Positions 56,542 to 64,000 of a stretch of 64,000 nucleotides of DNA are shown here, in pieces. This DNA comes from Bacillus sp. 103mf (lineage in GTDB: Bacteria; Bacillota; Bacilli; Bacillales; Bacillaceae_G): the NCBI RefSeq assembly GCF_900116295.1, contig NZ_FPAF01000018.1:1-64000 (forward strand). The letters run 5' to 3'. Each line of letters opens with the position of its first letter. The stretch's first letter is position 1. The notes beneath the pieces were generated by a model. That model saw only the letters and a list, made by a program, of their open reading frames with translations. It did no database searches and was not told the origin of the DNA. Made by a program: the position numbers and the translations under genes.

Positions 56542-58745
56542 GGAATAGCCCCTTTCCAAGCCGTTCTCATTTCATCAACATCCACTGTAAGCAATACTTC
56601 CTTTTCTTCATTACGAATTGTTAATTGATTTGTATTTGTTACTTCCCCAACACAAAGTGCATCTACCATATTTTCAAACGCTTCTTTTTGCTCGCGTTTT
56701 ACTGTAACAATAAAGCGAGATTGTGATTCTGCAAATAACATCGCTGTCGCTTCTCCAGCTAACTTCACATCTGCGCCTAATCCGCTTGTTCCCATTGCAC
56801 TTTCTGCGAAAGCAACTGCTAATCCGCCTTCTGCAACGTCATGTGCTGATTGGACAAGACCTTCTTGAATCGCTGCTAGTAATTGCTTTTGACGTTTTTC
56901 TTCTACTTCTAAATCGATGCTTGGTGCTTGACCGAAAATTTTTCCATACACCATTTTTTGCAATTCACTACCACCAAACTCCGCTTTCGTTTCACCGATT
57001 ATATAAACGAGATCACCAGCTTGCTTAAACTCTTGCGTTGTTACATGCTTTACGTCATGTACAAGACCAACCATACCAACAGTTGGTGTTGGGTATACTG
57101 CTTCCCCACTGCGCTCATTGTACATTGATACGTTTCCACCAATAACAGGTGTATGTAACGTGCGACACGCTTCGCTCATACCATATACTGACTTCTCAAT
57201 TTGCCAGAAGATTTCTGGCTTTTCAGGGTTACCAAAGTTTAAGCAATCTGTAATTGCAAGTGGCTCACCGCCAGAACATACAATATTACGAGCTGCTTCT
57301 GCTACAGCAATTTTTCCGCCTACTTCGGGATCTAAATAAATGTAGCGAGAGTTACAATCCGTTGTCATTGCTAATGCTTTATTTGTTCCGCGAACACGAA
57401 CAACCGCTGCGTCAGACCCTGGTGTAACAACTGTGCTTGTGCGTACTTGGTAATCGTATTGATCATATACCCACTCTTTACTTGCAATCGTTGGTTGTTG
57501 TAATAAAGATAGTAATGTCTCTTCATAATTCTCCACTTTTGGTGTTTCCATCTTCATTTGTTGGAATTCTGCAAAATACGCAGCTTCTTTTGAAGGCTTA
57601 TGATAAACAGGTGCCTCCTCTGCTAATGCATCAGCTGGCACTTCCGCCACCATTTCACCTTTATGGAATAAACGAAGCATTTTATCTTCTGTTACTTTTC
57701 CCATTACTACTGCTGCAAGGCCATATTTTTCAAATAGCTCTACAATCTCTTGTTCTCTACCTTTTTTCACGACGATTAACATACGCTCTTGTGATTCAGA
57801 AAGCATCATCTCATATGGTGTCATGCCTGTTTCACGCTGCGGTACATCATCTAAATACATTTCAATACCCATACCTGCTTTACTTGCCATCTCTGCTGAA
57901 GATGATGTTAAGCCTGCCGCTCCCATATCTTGAATACCGACAAGTGCATCGGATTTGATTAGTTCTAAGCATGCTTCAATTAAAAGCTTCTCCATAAATG
58001 GATCGCCTACTTGTACCGCTGGGCGTTTTGCATCGGAATCCTCAGATAGCTCTTCTGATGCGAATGTTGCACCGTGAATACCGTCGCGGCCTGTTGCTGC
58101 ACCAACATACATGACTGTATTACCAGCACCGTGCGCTTGACCTTTTTTTATGTCTTCATGGTTAATTAACCCAACGCACATTGCGTTTACAAGTGGATTT
58201 CCTTCATAACATGGATCGAACTGTACTTCTCCGCCAACAGTTGGAATCCCGATGCAGTTACCGTATCCCGCAATACCCGCTACAACTTCTTCAAATAAAT
58301 ATTTTACGCGTGGTGATTGTAGCTCACCGAAGCGAAGTGAATTTAACATAGCAATTGGACGTGCTCCCATAGAAAACACATCACGGATAATACCGCCAAC
58401 CCCTGTCGCTGCACCTTGATACGGTTCAATTGCAGATGGATGGTTATGACTTTCCATCTTAAATACTACCGCTTGATTATCACCGATATCAACGATTCCA
58501 GCGCCTTCACCAGGACCTTGCAGTACACGTTCACCAGTCGTTGGGAACTTACGAAGAACTGGCTTTGAGTTTTTATAACTACAATGCTCTGACCACATAA
58601 CAGAGAACAATCCTGTTTCTGTATAGTTTGGCAGGCGGCCTAAAATCTTTTCAACCATGGCAAACTCTTCGTCTGTTAATCCCATTTCCGCATAAATGCG
58701 TTCTTCTTTAATTTGAGTTGGATTTGGTTCAAGCAGTAACGACAT
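56526..58745 (-). CDS. purL: FGAM synthase large subunit
   Basis: 739-residue synthetase subunit (short type) converting FGAR to FGAM with ammonia from PurQ, linked by Pur[96 protein letters not shown], then the second half with [20 protein letters not shown] and [11 protein letters not shown]. Overlaps purQ by 17 bases and purF by 16. Confidence 0.97.
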   Translation of the reverse strand: MSLLLEPNPTQIKEERIYAEMGLTDEEFAMVEKILGRLPNYTETGLFSVMWSEHCSYKNSKPVLRKFPTTGERVLQGPGEGAGIVDIGDNQAVVFKMESHNHPSAIEPYQGAATGVGGIIRDVFSMGARPIAMLNSLRFGELQSPRVKYLFEEVVAGIAGYGNCIGIPTVGGEVQFDPCYEGNPLVNAMCVGLINHEDIKKGQAHGAGNTVMYVGAATGRDGIHGATFASEELSEDSDAKRPAVQVGDPFMEKLLIEACLELIKSDALVGIQDMGAAGLTSSSAEMASKAGMGIEMYLDDVPQRETGMTPYEMMLSESQERMLIVVKKGREQEIVELFEKYGLAAVVMGKVTEDKMLRLFHKGEMVAEVPADALAEEAPVYHKPSKEAAYFAEFQQMKMETPKVENYEETLLSLLQQPTIASKEWVYDQYDYQVRTSTVVTPGSDAAVVRVRGTNKALAMTTDCNSRYIYLDPEVGGKIAVAEAARNIVCSGGEPLAITDCLNFGNPEKPEIFWQIEKSVYGMSEACRTLHTPVIGGNVSMYNERSGEAVYPTPTVGMVGLVHDVKHVTTQEFKQAGDLVYIIGETKAEFGGSELQKMVYGKIFGQAPSIDLEVEEKRQKQLLAAIQEGLVQSAHDVAEGGLAVAFAESAMGTSGLGADVKLAGEATAMLFAESQSRFIVTVKREQKEAFENMVDALCVGEVTNTNQLTIRNEEKEVLLTVDVDEMRTAWKGAIPCLMK

Positions 58746-59412
58746 ATGTTTCCCTCCAATGTTTCAAAATAGATTGAAATACTTTTAGACCATCCGCTCC
58801 TCCAAGCAATTCATCAACAGCACGCTCTGGATGCGGCATCATACCAAGTACATTTCCTTGCTCACTTACAATCCCTGCAATATCTGAAACGCTTCCGTTT
58901 GGATTCTCTACATAACGGAAGACAATTTGATTATTTTCTTCTAACTGTTTCAATGTTGCTTCATCACAGTAGTAGTTTCCTTCACCATGAGCGATTGGAA
59001 TATCGATCACTTCATCTTTCTCATATTGTGATGTAAACATTGTTGTATTATTTTCAACACGAAGCTGAACAGTACGGCACATAAACTTTAAGTTTTTATT
59101 GCGAATTAATGCACCAGGCAATAGTCCAGACTCTACTAAAATCTGAAATCCGTTACATACACCTAAGATTGGTTTTCCTGCTTCAGCTGCTTTTCGTACA
59201 CCTTTCATTGCGTTTGCAAAGCGAGAAATAGCTCCGCAGCGAAGGTAATCACCGTAAGAGAAACCACCTGGTAGTAAAATTGCATCGTACTGATCTAAGT
59301 TTTCTTCACTATGCCAAACGTAGTCTACATCTTGGCCAAGCTCATCTTTAATTGCATGAAACATATCTACATCACAGTTCGAACCCGGGAAAACGATTAC
59401 GGCAAATTTCAC
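58729..59412 (-). CDS. purQ: FGAM synthase glutaminase subunit
   Basis: 227-residue class I glutamine amidotransferase feeding ammonia to Pur[19 protein letters not shown] at the start, [18 protein letters not shown], nucleophile Cys in [20 protein letters not shown], and His/Glu in [12 protein letters not shown]. Overlaps purS by four bases. Confidence 0.97.
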   Translation of the reverse strand: MKFAVIVFPGSNCDVDMFHAIKDELGQDVDYVWHSEENLDQYDAILLPGGFSYGDYLRCGAISRFANAMKGVRKAAEAGKPILGVCNGFQILVESGLLPGALIRNKNLKFMCRTVQLRVENNTTMFTSQYEKDEVIDIPIAHGEGNYYCDEATLKQLEENNQIVFRYVENPNGSVSDIAGIVSEQGNVLGMMPHPERAVDELLGGADGLKVFQSILKHWRETYVVTA

Positions 59413-59663
59413 TGCGCGACAACCTCCTCAACTTCATAGCGATAATCTTCAATCACTACGTTCGTTAATAATTTTTCGCACATTTCTTTTACCTTTACAT
59501 CAATATCTGTAACTGATTTATCAATTGTTAGTTCCATATATTTACCAATTCGCACATCTTGTACTTCTGTAAAGGAAAGACTATGAAGTGCTCCTTTTAC
59601 CGCTGTTCCTTGTGGATCTAATACACTTTCTCTTAACGTTACATATACCTTTACTTTATACAT
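59409..59663 (-). CDS. purS: FGAM synthase subunit PurS
   Basis: 84-residue bridging subunit of the PurLQS complex. [40 protein letters not shown] and [20 protein letters not shown] follow the family pattern. Overlaps purC by 8 bases and purQ by 4. Confidence 0.96.
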   Translation of the reverse strand: MYKVKVYVTLRESVLDPQGTAVKGALHSLSFTEVQDVRIGKYMELTIDKSVTDIDVKVKEMCEKLLTNVVIEDYRYEVEEVVAQ

Positions 59664-60375
59664 GTGAAGCTCCCCCTAATCGTTTTAAAATCTCTTCATA
59701 AGCCTCTGTTAAATTACCAAGATCACGACGGAATACATCTTTATCAAATTTTTCATTGCTCGCTTCATCCCATAAGCGGCATGTGTCTGGTGAAATTTCA
59801 TCCGCTAATAAAATTTCTCCATCTTCTGTTATACCGAACTCTAATTTAAAATCTACTAATCTTACACGACAGCTTGCGAAATGCTCAATCAATACTTGAT
59901 TGATCTGTAGAGCTTTTTCTCGTAGTATGCTTACTTGCTCTGGCGTTGCAACGTTCAACACACGAATATGATCTTCTGTTACAAGAGGATCCCCTAAATC
60001 ATCATCTTTGTAGTAAAGTTCGACGATTGGTGTTGTAAGTATAATACCTTCTTCCATACCTAATCGTTTTGAAAGACTACCCGCAATCACATTTCTTGTG
60101 ACAACTTCTAATGGAATAATGCTTACTTTTTTTACAATTTGTTCTGTTTCTGATATTTTCTCAACAAAGTGTGTTTTGATTCCCACTTCTTGTAACTTTC
60201 TGAATAAAAGAGTTGTAATCTCGTTGTTCAGACGACCTTTTCCTGTAATCGTCGCTTTCTTTTCCCCATTGAAAGCAGTAGCACTATCTTTATACTCTAC
60301 CCAAACCATATCTGCTGCTTCTGTACGATAAATTCTTTTTGCTTTACCTTCATACAGCAATTCTAGCTTTTGCAT
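59656..60375 (-). CDS. purC: SAICAR synthetase
   Basis: 239-residue enzyme joining aspartate to CAIR with ATP. LLYEGKAKRIYRTEAADMVW, VEYKDSATAFNGEKKATITG, PLEVVTRNVIAGSLSKRLGM, RLVDFKLEFGITEDGEILLA and DEISPDTCRLWDEAS. ATG 60375 is preceded by AGGGGG; the longer frame is not supported. About 90 bases after purB; a strong hairpin sits between them. Confidence 0.97.
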   Translation of the reverse strand: MQKLELLYEGKAKRIYRTEAADMVWVEYKDSATAFNGEKKATITGKGRLNNEITTLLFRKLQEVGIKTHFVEKISETEQIVKKVSIIPLEVVTRNVIAGSLSKRLGMEEGIILTTPIVELYYKDDDLGDPLVTEDHIRVLNVATPEQVSILREKALQINQVLIEHFASCRVRLVDFKLEFGITEDGEILLADEISPDTCRLWDEASNEKFDKDVFRRDLGNLTEAYEEILKRLGGASHV

Positions 60376-60423
60376 TTCGCAAGCCCCCTGTAGTTTGAAA
60401 AATGTGAATAGTATGTTTATAAA

Positions 60424-60455
60424 GAATGGCACAGAATGAAACGATTCTGTGCCAT
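60424..60455 (-). other. Strong hairpin between purB and purC
   Basis: ATGGCACAGAAT and ATTCTGTGCCAT form a 12-bp stem around CGTTTC. On the minus strand it is followed by TCTTTATAAAC, so termination would be weak; it may instead limit read-through or protect the upstream mRNA. Confidence 0.6.
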
Positions 60456-60464
60456 ATAAAATTA

Positions 60465-61766
60465 TCAGTTTAAGCCAAGACGTTCAAAAATTGTATCAAC
60501 ATGTTGTAAGTGATGTTCATAGTTGAAACATTCATTGATTTCTTCTTGTGTTAATTTGCTTGTAATACGCTCGTCGGCTTCTACAAGCTCTTTAAATTGC
60601 ACTTGTGTTTCCCATGCTTCCATCGCTTTAGGTTGTACAATATCATAAGCTTCTTCACGTACCATACCTTTGTCGATTAACGTAAGCATTACGCGCTGAG
60701 AGTAAATTAGGCCATATGTTCTTTCCATGTTACGTTTCATGTTCTCTGGGAATACCGTTAAGTTTTTCACGATATTACCGAAACGATTTAGCATGTAATT
60801 TAACGCGATTGTTGCATCTGGTAAAATAACACGCTCTGCAGAAGAGTGTGAAATATCACGTTCATGCCATAATGGAACATTCTCGTAAGATGTCATCATA
60901 TAACCACGGATAACACGAGCTAAACCAGTCATATTTTCAGAACCGATTGGATTTCGTTTATGCGGCATTGCAGAAGAACCTTTTTGTCCTTTCGCAAATG
61001 ACTCTTCCACTTCACGTGTTTCACTCTTTTGTAAACCGCGAATTTCAACTGCCATTTTCTCAATAGATGTTGCGATTAATGCAAGTGTTGACATGTAATG
61101 TGCATGACGATCACGTTGCAATGTTTGCGTTGAAATCGGAGCTGCTTCTAACCCTAAGTTTTCACAAACATATTTTTCTACGAATGGATTAATGTTTGCG
61201 AATGTACCAACTGCACCAGACAATTTACCAACGCGAACTGTATCAGCTGCTTGTTTAAAACGTTCTAAGTTACGTTTCATTTCTTCATACCAAAGACCAA
61301 GTTTTAAACCAAATGTTGTTGGTTCTGCATGAACACCGTGCGTTCTTCCCATCATAATTGTGTATTTATGTTCTTTTGCTTTGTTAGCTAAAATAGTAAT
61401 GAAATTTTCTAAGTCGTTTAGTAGAATCTCATTTGCTTGTTTTAAGATATAAGATAAAGCTGTATCTACTACGTCTGTAGATGTTAAACCATAATGTACC
61501 CATTTGCGTTCTTCACCTAATGCTGGTGTTTCTGATACAGCACGAGTGAAAGCAACTACATCATGACGCGTTTCTTGCTCAATTTCATAAATACGATCAA
61601 TATCGAAAGATGCATGTTCACGAAGCTTTTTCACATCTTCTTTTGGAATATCGCCAAGCTCAGCCCATGCTTCACAAGCTAAGATTTCAACTTCTAACCA
61701 TGCTTTAAATTTATTTTCTTCCGTCCAAATCGCACCCATCTCAGGGCGTGTATAACGACTAATCAT
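60465..61766 (-). CDS. purB: Adenylosuccinate lyase
   Basis: 433-residue lyase used twice, for SAICAR to AICAR and adenylosuccinate to [59 protein letters not shown], and the fumarase-superfamily signature [20 protein letters not shown] with the mobile catalytic Ser. GGAGGG precedes ATG 61766. Overlaps purK by four bases. Confidence 0.96.
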   Translation of the reverse strand: MISRYTRPEMGAIWTEENKFKAWLEVEILACEAWAELGDIPKEDVKKLREHASFDIDRIYEIEQETRHDVVAFTRAVSETPALGEERKWVHYGLTSTDVVDTALSYILKQANEILLNDLENFITILANKAKEHKYTIMMGRTHGVHAEPTTFGLKLGLWYEEMKRNLERFKQAADTVRVGKLSGAVGTFANINPFVEKYVCENLGLEAAPISTQTLQRDRHAHYMSTLALIATSIEKMAVEIRGLQKSETREVEESFAKGQKGSSAMPHKRNPIGSENMTGLARVIRGYMMTSYENVPLWHERDISHSSAERVILPDATIALNYMLNRFGNIVKNLTVFPENMKRNMERTYGLIYSQRVMLTLIDKGMVREEAYDIVQPKAMEAWETQVQFKELVEADERITSKLTQEEINECFNYEHHLQHVDTIFERLGLN

Positions 61767-62914
61767 CTTTTTCCCTCCAAAAGTTGTTCTTGATGGTCCC
61801 AAATATGCAAACTCTTCGCTTTTTCTAAAGCAACTTCAATATTTTCATTTAAAATATTTACATGCCCCATTTTACGCTGCGCTTTTGCTTCTTCTTTTCC
61901 ATACAAGTGTAAATAGCACCCGGTAAATCTATTCACTTGTCTTAGGACCCCTTCTATATGTTCGCCTAAAATGTTTACCATGACAACTGGTTTTAACAAA
62001 TTTGTTTCTCCTAGAGGTAAATTACAGATTGCTCGAATATGTTGCCCAAATTGACTTGTTTCACATGCATCGATTGTATAGTGCCCAGAATTGTGAGGTC
62101 TTGGTGCTAATTCATTAATATAAATCTCACCATCTGCCGTAGCAAACATTTCTACTGCTAGTGTTCCCACCAGTTTTAATTCATCCGCAAGTACCTGTGC
62201 ATATGCAATTGCTTTTTGTGAAAGTGCTTCTGTGATGCGAGCTGGTACGATGGATTCATGTAAAATGTTATTTACATGAATATTTTCAGCTACTGGAAAT
62301 ACCTTCGTTTCACCACTAACACTGCGAGTGACAATAACTGATACTTCTTTTTCAAATGGCACCCACTTTTCAAGAATACATTCAGCTTGATTTACAAGTT
62401 CCAGCGCTCTCGCAACATCCGCTTCGCTTCTTAAAACAATTTGCCCTTTCCCATCATATCCTCCTGTTGTTGTTTTTAACACACAGGGAAAGGAAAGTTC
62501 CGTAATTGCTTCTAAAAGTGCATCTTGCGTCTGCACGAGTCTATATGGTGCAACTGGTAAGCCAACATTTACGATTGCATTCTTTTCTGTAAAACGATTT
62601 TGCGTTTTATTTAACAACTGACTACCTTGTGGTAAATACGCATGTTTTTCAAGCCATTGTAAACATCTATAATCAATATTTTCAAATTCATATGTGATAA
62701 CATCGCTTATTTCCGCTAAATGCTGAATCGCTTTCAAATCATCATATGCTGCAACAATTTCAATATCAGCAACTTGTGCACATGGCGAATGCTTTGCCGG
62801 ATCTAGCACAGCAATTTTATAACCCATTTCCTTCGCTGCTAGCGCCATCATTCTTCCAAGCTGGCCACCGCCAATAATTCCAATTGTTTTTCCAGGTAAA
62901 ATGATTCTTGTCAT
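61763..62914 (-). CDS. purK: 5-(carboxyamino)imidazole ribonucleotide synthase
   Basis: 383-residue ATP-grasp enzyme that carboxylates AIR with bicarbonate. [20 protein letters not shown] (N-terminal Rossmann), [20 protein letters not shown] (ATP-grasp glycine loop), [37 protein letters not shown]. Overlaps purE by four bases. Confidence 0.96.
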   Translation of the reverse strand: MTRIILPGKTIGIIGGGQLGRMMALAAKEMGYKIAVLDPAKHSPCAQVADIEIVAAYDDLKAIQHLAEISDVITYEFENIDYRCLQWLEKHAYLPQGSQLLNKTQNRFTEKNAIVNVGLPVAPYRLVQTQDALLEAITELSFPCVLKTTTGGYDGKGQIVLRSEADVARALELVNQAECILEKWVPFEKEVSVIVTRSVSGETKVFPVAENIHVNNILHESIVPARITEALSQKAIAYAQVLADELKLVGTLAVEMFATADGEIYINELAPRPHNSGHYTIDACETSQFGQHIRAICNLPLGETNLLKPVVMVNILGEHIEGVLRQVNRFTGCYLHLYGKEEAKAQRKMGHVNILNENIEVALEKAKSLHIWDHQEQLLEGKR

Positions 62915-63396
62915 ATCAGTTCACTACCTTCACGCACATTTTTCTCAATTGCTTCTCTTCTCAATTCTAATGCATCATGTATATCATCATGAAATGATCC
63001 GAGTATTTGTGCTGCAAGTAGTCCTGCGTTTGTTGCACCAGCCTTACCGATCGCGACAGTCGCCACCGGAACCCCTCCTGGCATTTGAACGATAGACAGT
63101 AACGAATCTAAACCATTTAACGCTTTTGATTGAACTGGAACACCGATTACAGGAAGATTTGTCTTCGCTGCAACCATCCCTGGTAAATGAGCGGCTCCCC
63201 CAGCTCCAGCAATAATAACTTTTAATCCACGTTCACGAGCTGTTTCTGCATATTCAAACATATAATCTGGAGTCCGATGAGCGGATACAACTTTCTTCTC
63301 ATACGGAATGTTTAATTCATCTAAAATGTCACAAGCATATTTCATTGTTTCCCAGTCTGACGTGCTTCCCATTATGATTCCAACTAGTGATTTCAT
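62911..63396 (-). CDS. purE: N5-CAIR mutase, catalytic
   Basis: 161-residue class I PurE that moves the carboxylate to give [44 protein letters not shown] (active-site His), [46 protein letters not shown] before ATG 63396. First gene of the operon; a guanine riboswitch lies upstream. Confidence 0.97.
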   Translation of the reverse strand: MKSLVGIIMGSTSDWETMKYACDILDELNIPYEKKVVSAHRTPDYMFEYAETARERGLKVIIAGAGGAAHLPGMVAAKTNLPVIGVPVQSKALNGLDSLLSIVQMPGGVPVATVAIGKAGATNAGLLAAQILGSFHDDIHDALELRREAIEKNVREGSELI

Positions 63397-63417
63397 ATTA
63401 GAATCCCCCCGATTCAA

Positions 63418-63480
63418 ATAAAAAAAGCCTGAAATAGAACATTTTCTCTTTTACTATGAGAGAAAGCGCTCTACTCAGGC
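63418..63480 (-). terminator. Riboswitch-controlled terminator of the pur operon
   Basis: On the minus strand GCCTGAGTAGA pairs with TCTATTTCAGGC over a long imperfect stem, then TTTTTTTAT. It precedes purE and is the expression platform for the aptamer at 63522. Confidence 0.85.
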
Positions 63481-63521
63481 ATATGTATCCCTTGTGAATA
63501 GAAAAATACCGAGTGACTTTC

Positions 63522-63590
63522 CCTCATAGTCTAACGAATAACGGTCGTTAGGTAGAGACTTGCAGGCCATATCCCCGCGATTATATGAGG
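63522..63590 (-). promoter_or_regulatory. Purine riboswitch of the pur operon, guanine type
   Basis: Minus strand: CCTCATATAATCGCGGGGAT, ATGGCCTGCAAGTCTCTACC, TAACGACCGTTATTCGTTAG, ACTATGAGG. Closing P1 CCTCATA/TATGAGG and the two loop hairpins are clear. C in GACTATG marks guanine/hypoxanthine specificity. The RNA should end early when guanine is plentiful. Confidence 0.95.
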
Positions 63591-63616
63591 TACGATATAA
63601 TATTGTTTCTAAAGTT

Positions 63617-63646
63617 ATATTAACAGGTGTTCTTTAAACATGTCAA
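63617..63646 (-). promoter_or_regulatory. Vegetative promoter of the pur operon
   Basis: On the minus strand TTGACA and TAATAT lie 18 bases apart, about 25 bases before the riboswitch aptamer. Confidence 0.75.
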
Positions 63647-63650
63647 TAAA

Positions 63651-63693
63651 TAATCGAATGTTTTTTTATTCAGTGCATTGTAACGTTCGTGTT
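63651..63693. promoter_or_regulatory. Candidate PurR box pair
   Basis: CGAAT at 63655 and GTTCG at 63685 are convergent half-sites (CGAA..TTCG) 25 bases apart, immediately upstream of the -35. This is the spacing of paired PurBoxes in B. subtilis. PurR would repress when PRPP is low. Confidence 0.55.
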
Positions 63694-63935
63694 TTAGTTA
63701 TAATAAAAAGAAGAAGCGAAAAAATATGCAGAAAAGAAGGAGAATTAAAGAAGAAATGCGAGAATATATGCAATTTAACTTACATAACGATTCACTATAT
63801 AAATAGGAAGGATTCCATTCAAAAACAATTCAAAGTTATTGCGGTTGGAGATATAGCAGGAACTACTTTTTGTATATTTAAGCATCGCCTATGATACTAT
63901 TATTATAAATTCACACTAATTTATAGGTGGTTTAA

Positions 63936-64000
63936 TTATGAGGGAACTTAACATATTGTCATATTTATGTTTTTCTATCGCAATAACTGCTGCAATTATT
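63936..64000 (+). CDS. Start of a membrane or secreted protein, cut by window end
   Basis: Begins MRELNILSYLCFSIAITAAI after AGGTGG; hydrophobic from residue 5. Only 21 codons are present. It is divergent from the pur operon. The gap between (63694-63935) shows no gene I can support. Confidence 0.45.

Noticed and set aside
63640-63894. 84-codon frame upstream of purE, and a 26-codon ATG frame at 63726
   Set aside because: They cover the PurR/promoter region, have no ribosome site and no recognisable similarity.

Overview
The window is AT-rich Firmicute DNA and almost certainly comes from a chromosome of the Bacillus cereus group. The evidence is the gene content and order: a complete pur operon, then pcrB-pcrA-ligA-camS, gatCAB and a gab locus with a sigma-54 activator, together with two tandem NodB-type lipoproteins and IS231/bcr-type repeats. 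Starts follow the usual strong GGAGG pattern with ATG, GTG or TTG. I saw no rRNA, tRNA, CRISPR array or prophage.

Layout. 0.3-7 kb is an accessory stretch: a DUF4256 protein, a small P-loop kinase, three MITE-like repeats with IS231-type ends, an IS231-like transposase remnant, an IS66 remnant, small membrane proteins, an M20 amidohydrolase and a truncated acetyltransferase. 7-17 kb carries an HD-domain (p)ppGpp-hydrolase-like protein, a DUF418 membrane protein, a two-component system, a YgjP-type metallopeptidase, a DUF1456 protein, a tRNA-dihydrouridine synthase and a 23S rRNA m5U methyltransferase. The 3' tail of a second methyltransferase copy survives nearby. 17-24 kb holds a guanine-riboswitch-controlled nucleoside transporter, an ECF sigma/anti-sigma pair, two polysaccharide-deacetylase lipoproteins and an M29 aminopeptidase.

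24-30 kb is the GABA catabolism locus (gabT, gabR, gabD on the minus strand), with a textbook sigma-54 promoter before gabT. 30-35 kb has dgkB, gatCAB, a YiaA-type protein and a MarR regulator. 35-39 kb is a small accessory block (ArsA-like ATPase, an overlapping 64-aa protein, HXXEE membrane protein, cysteine hydrolase, PH-domain membrane protein) lying between two inverted copies of a repeat. 39-50 kb has rocA, a TauE/SafE permease, pcrB-pcrA-ligA-camS, and an SPFH protein with a ribbon-helix-helix partner. 50-63.4 kb is the full 12-gene purine operon purEKBCSQLFMNHD on the minus strand. It is preceded by PurR-type boxes, a promoter, a guanine-type riboswitch and a terminator.

The least explained material is in the spaces between genes. 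One family of roughly 200-bp elements (nine full or partial copies) has a conserved nested stem-loop followed by a terminator-like tail; copies sit throughout the gab locus and inside the pur operon. A second family begins at or next to the stop codons of two genes. A third is an array of an ATATATCG-type motif spaced every 20-21 bp. The pur operon also has hairpins between purB and purC, purF and purM, and purH and purD; the purF-purM one looks like an intrinsic terminator. These may split its expression into segments.
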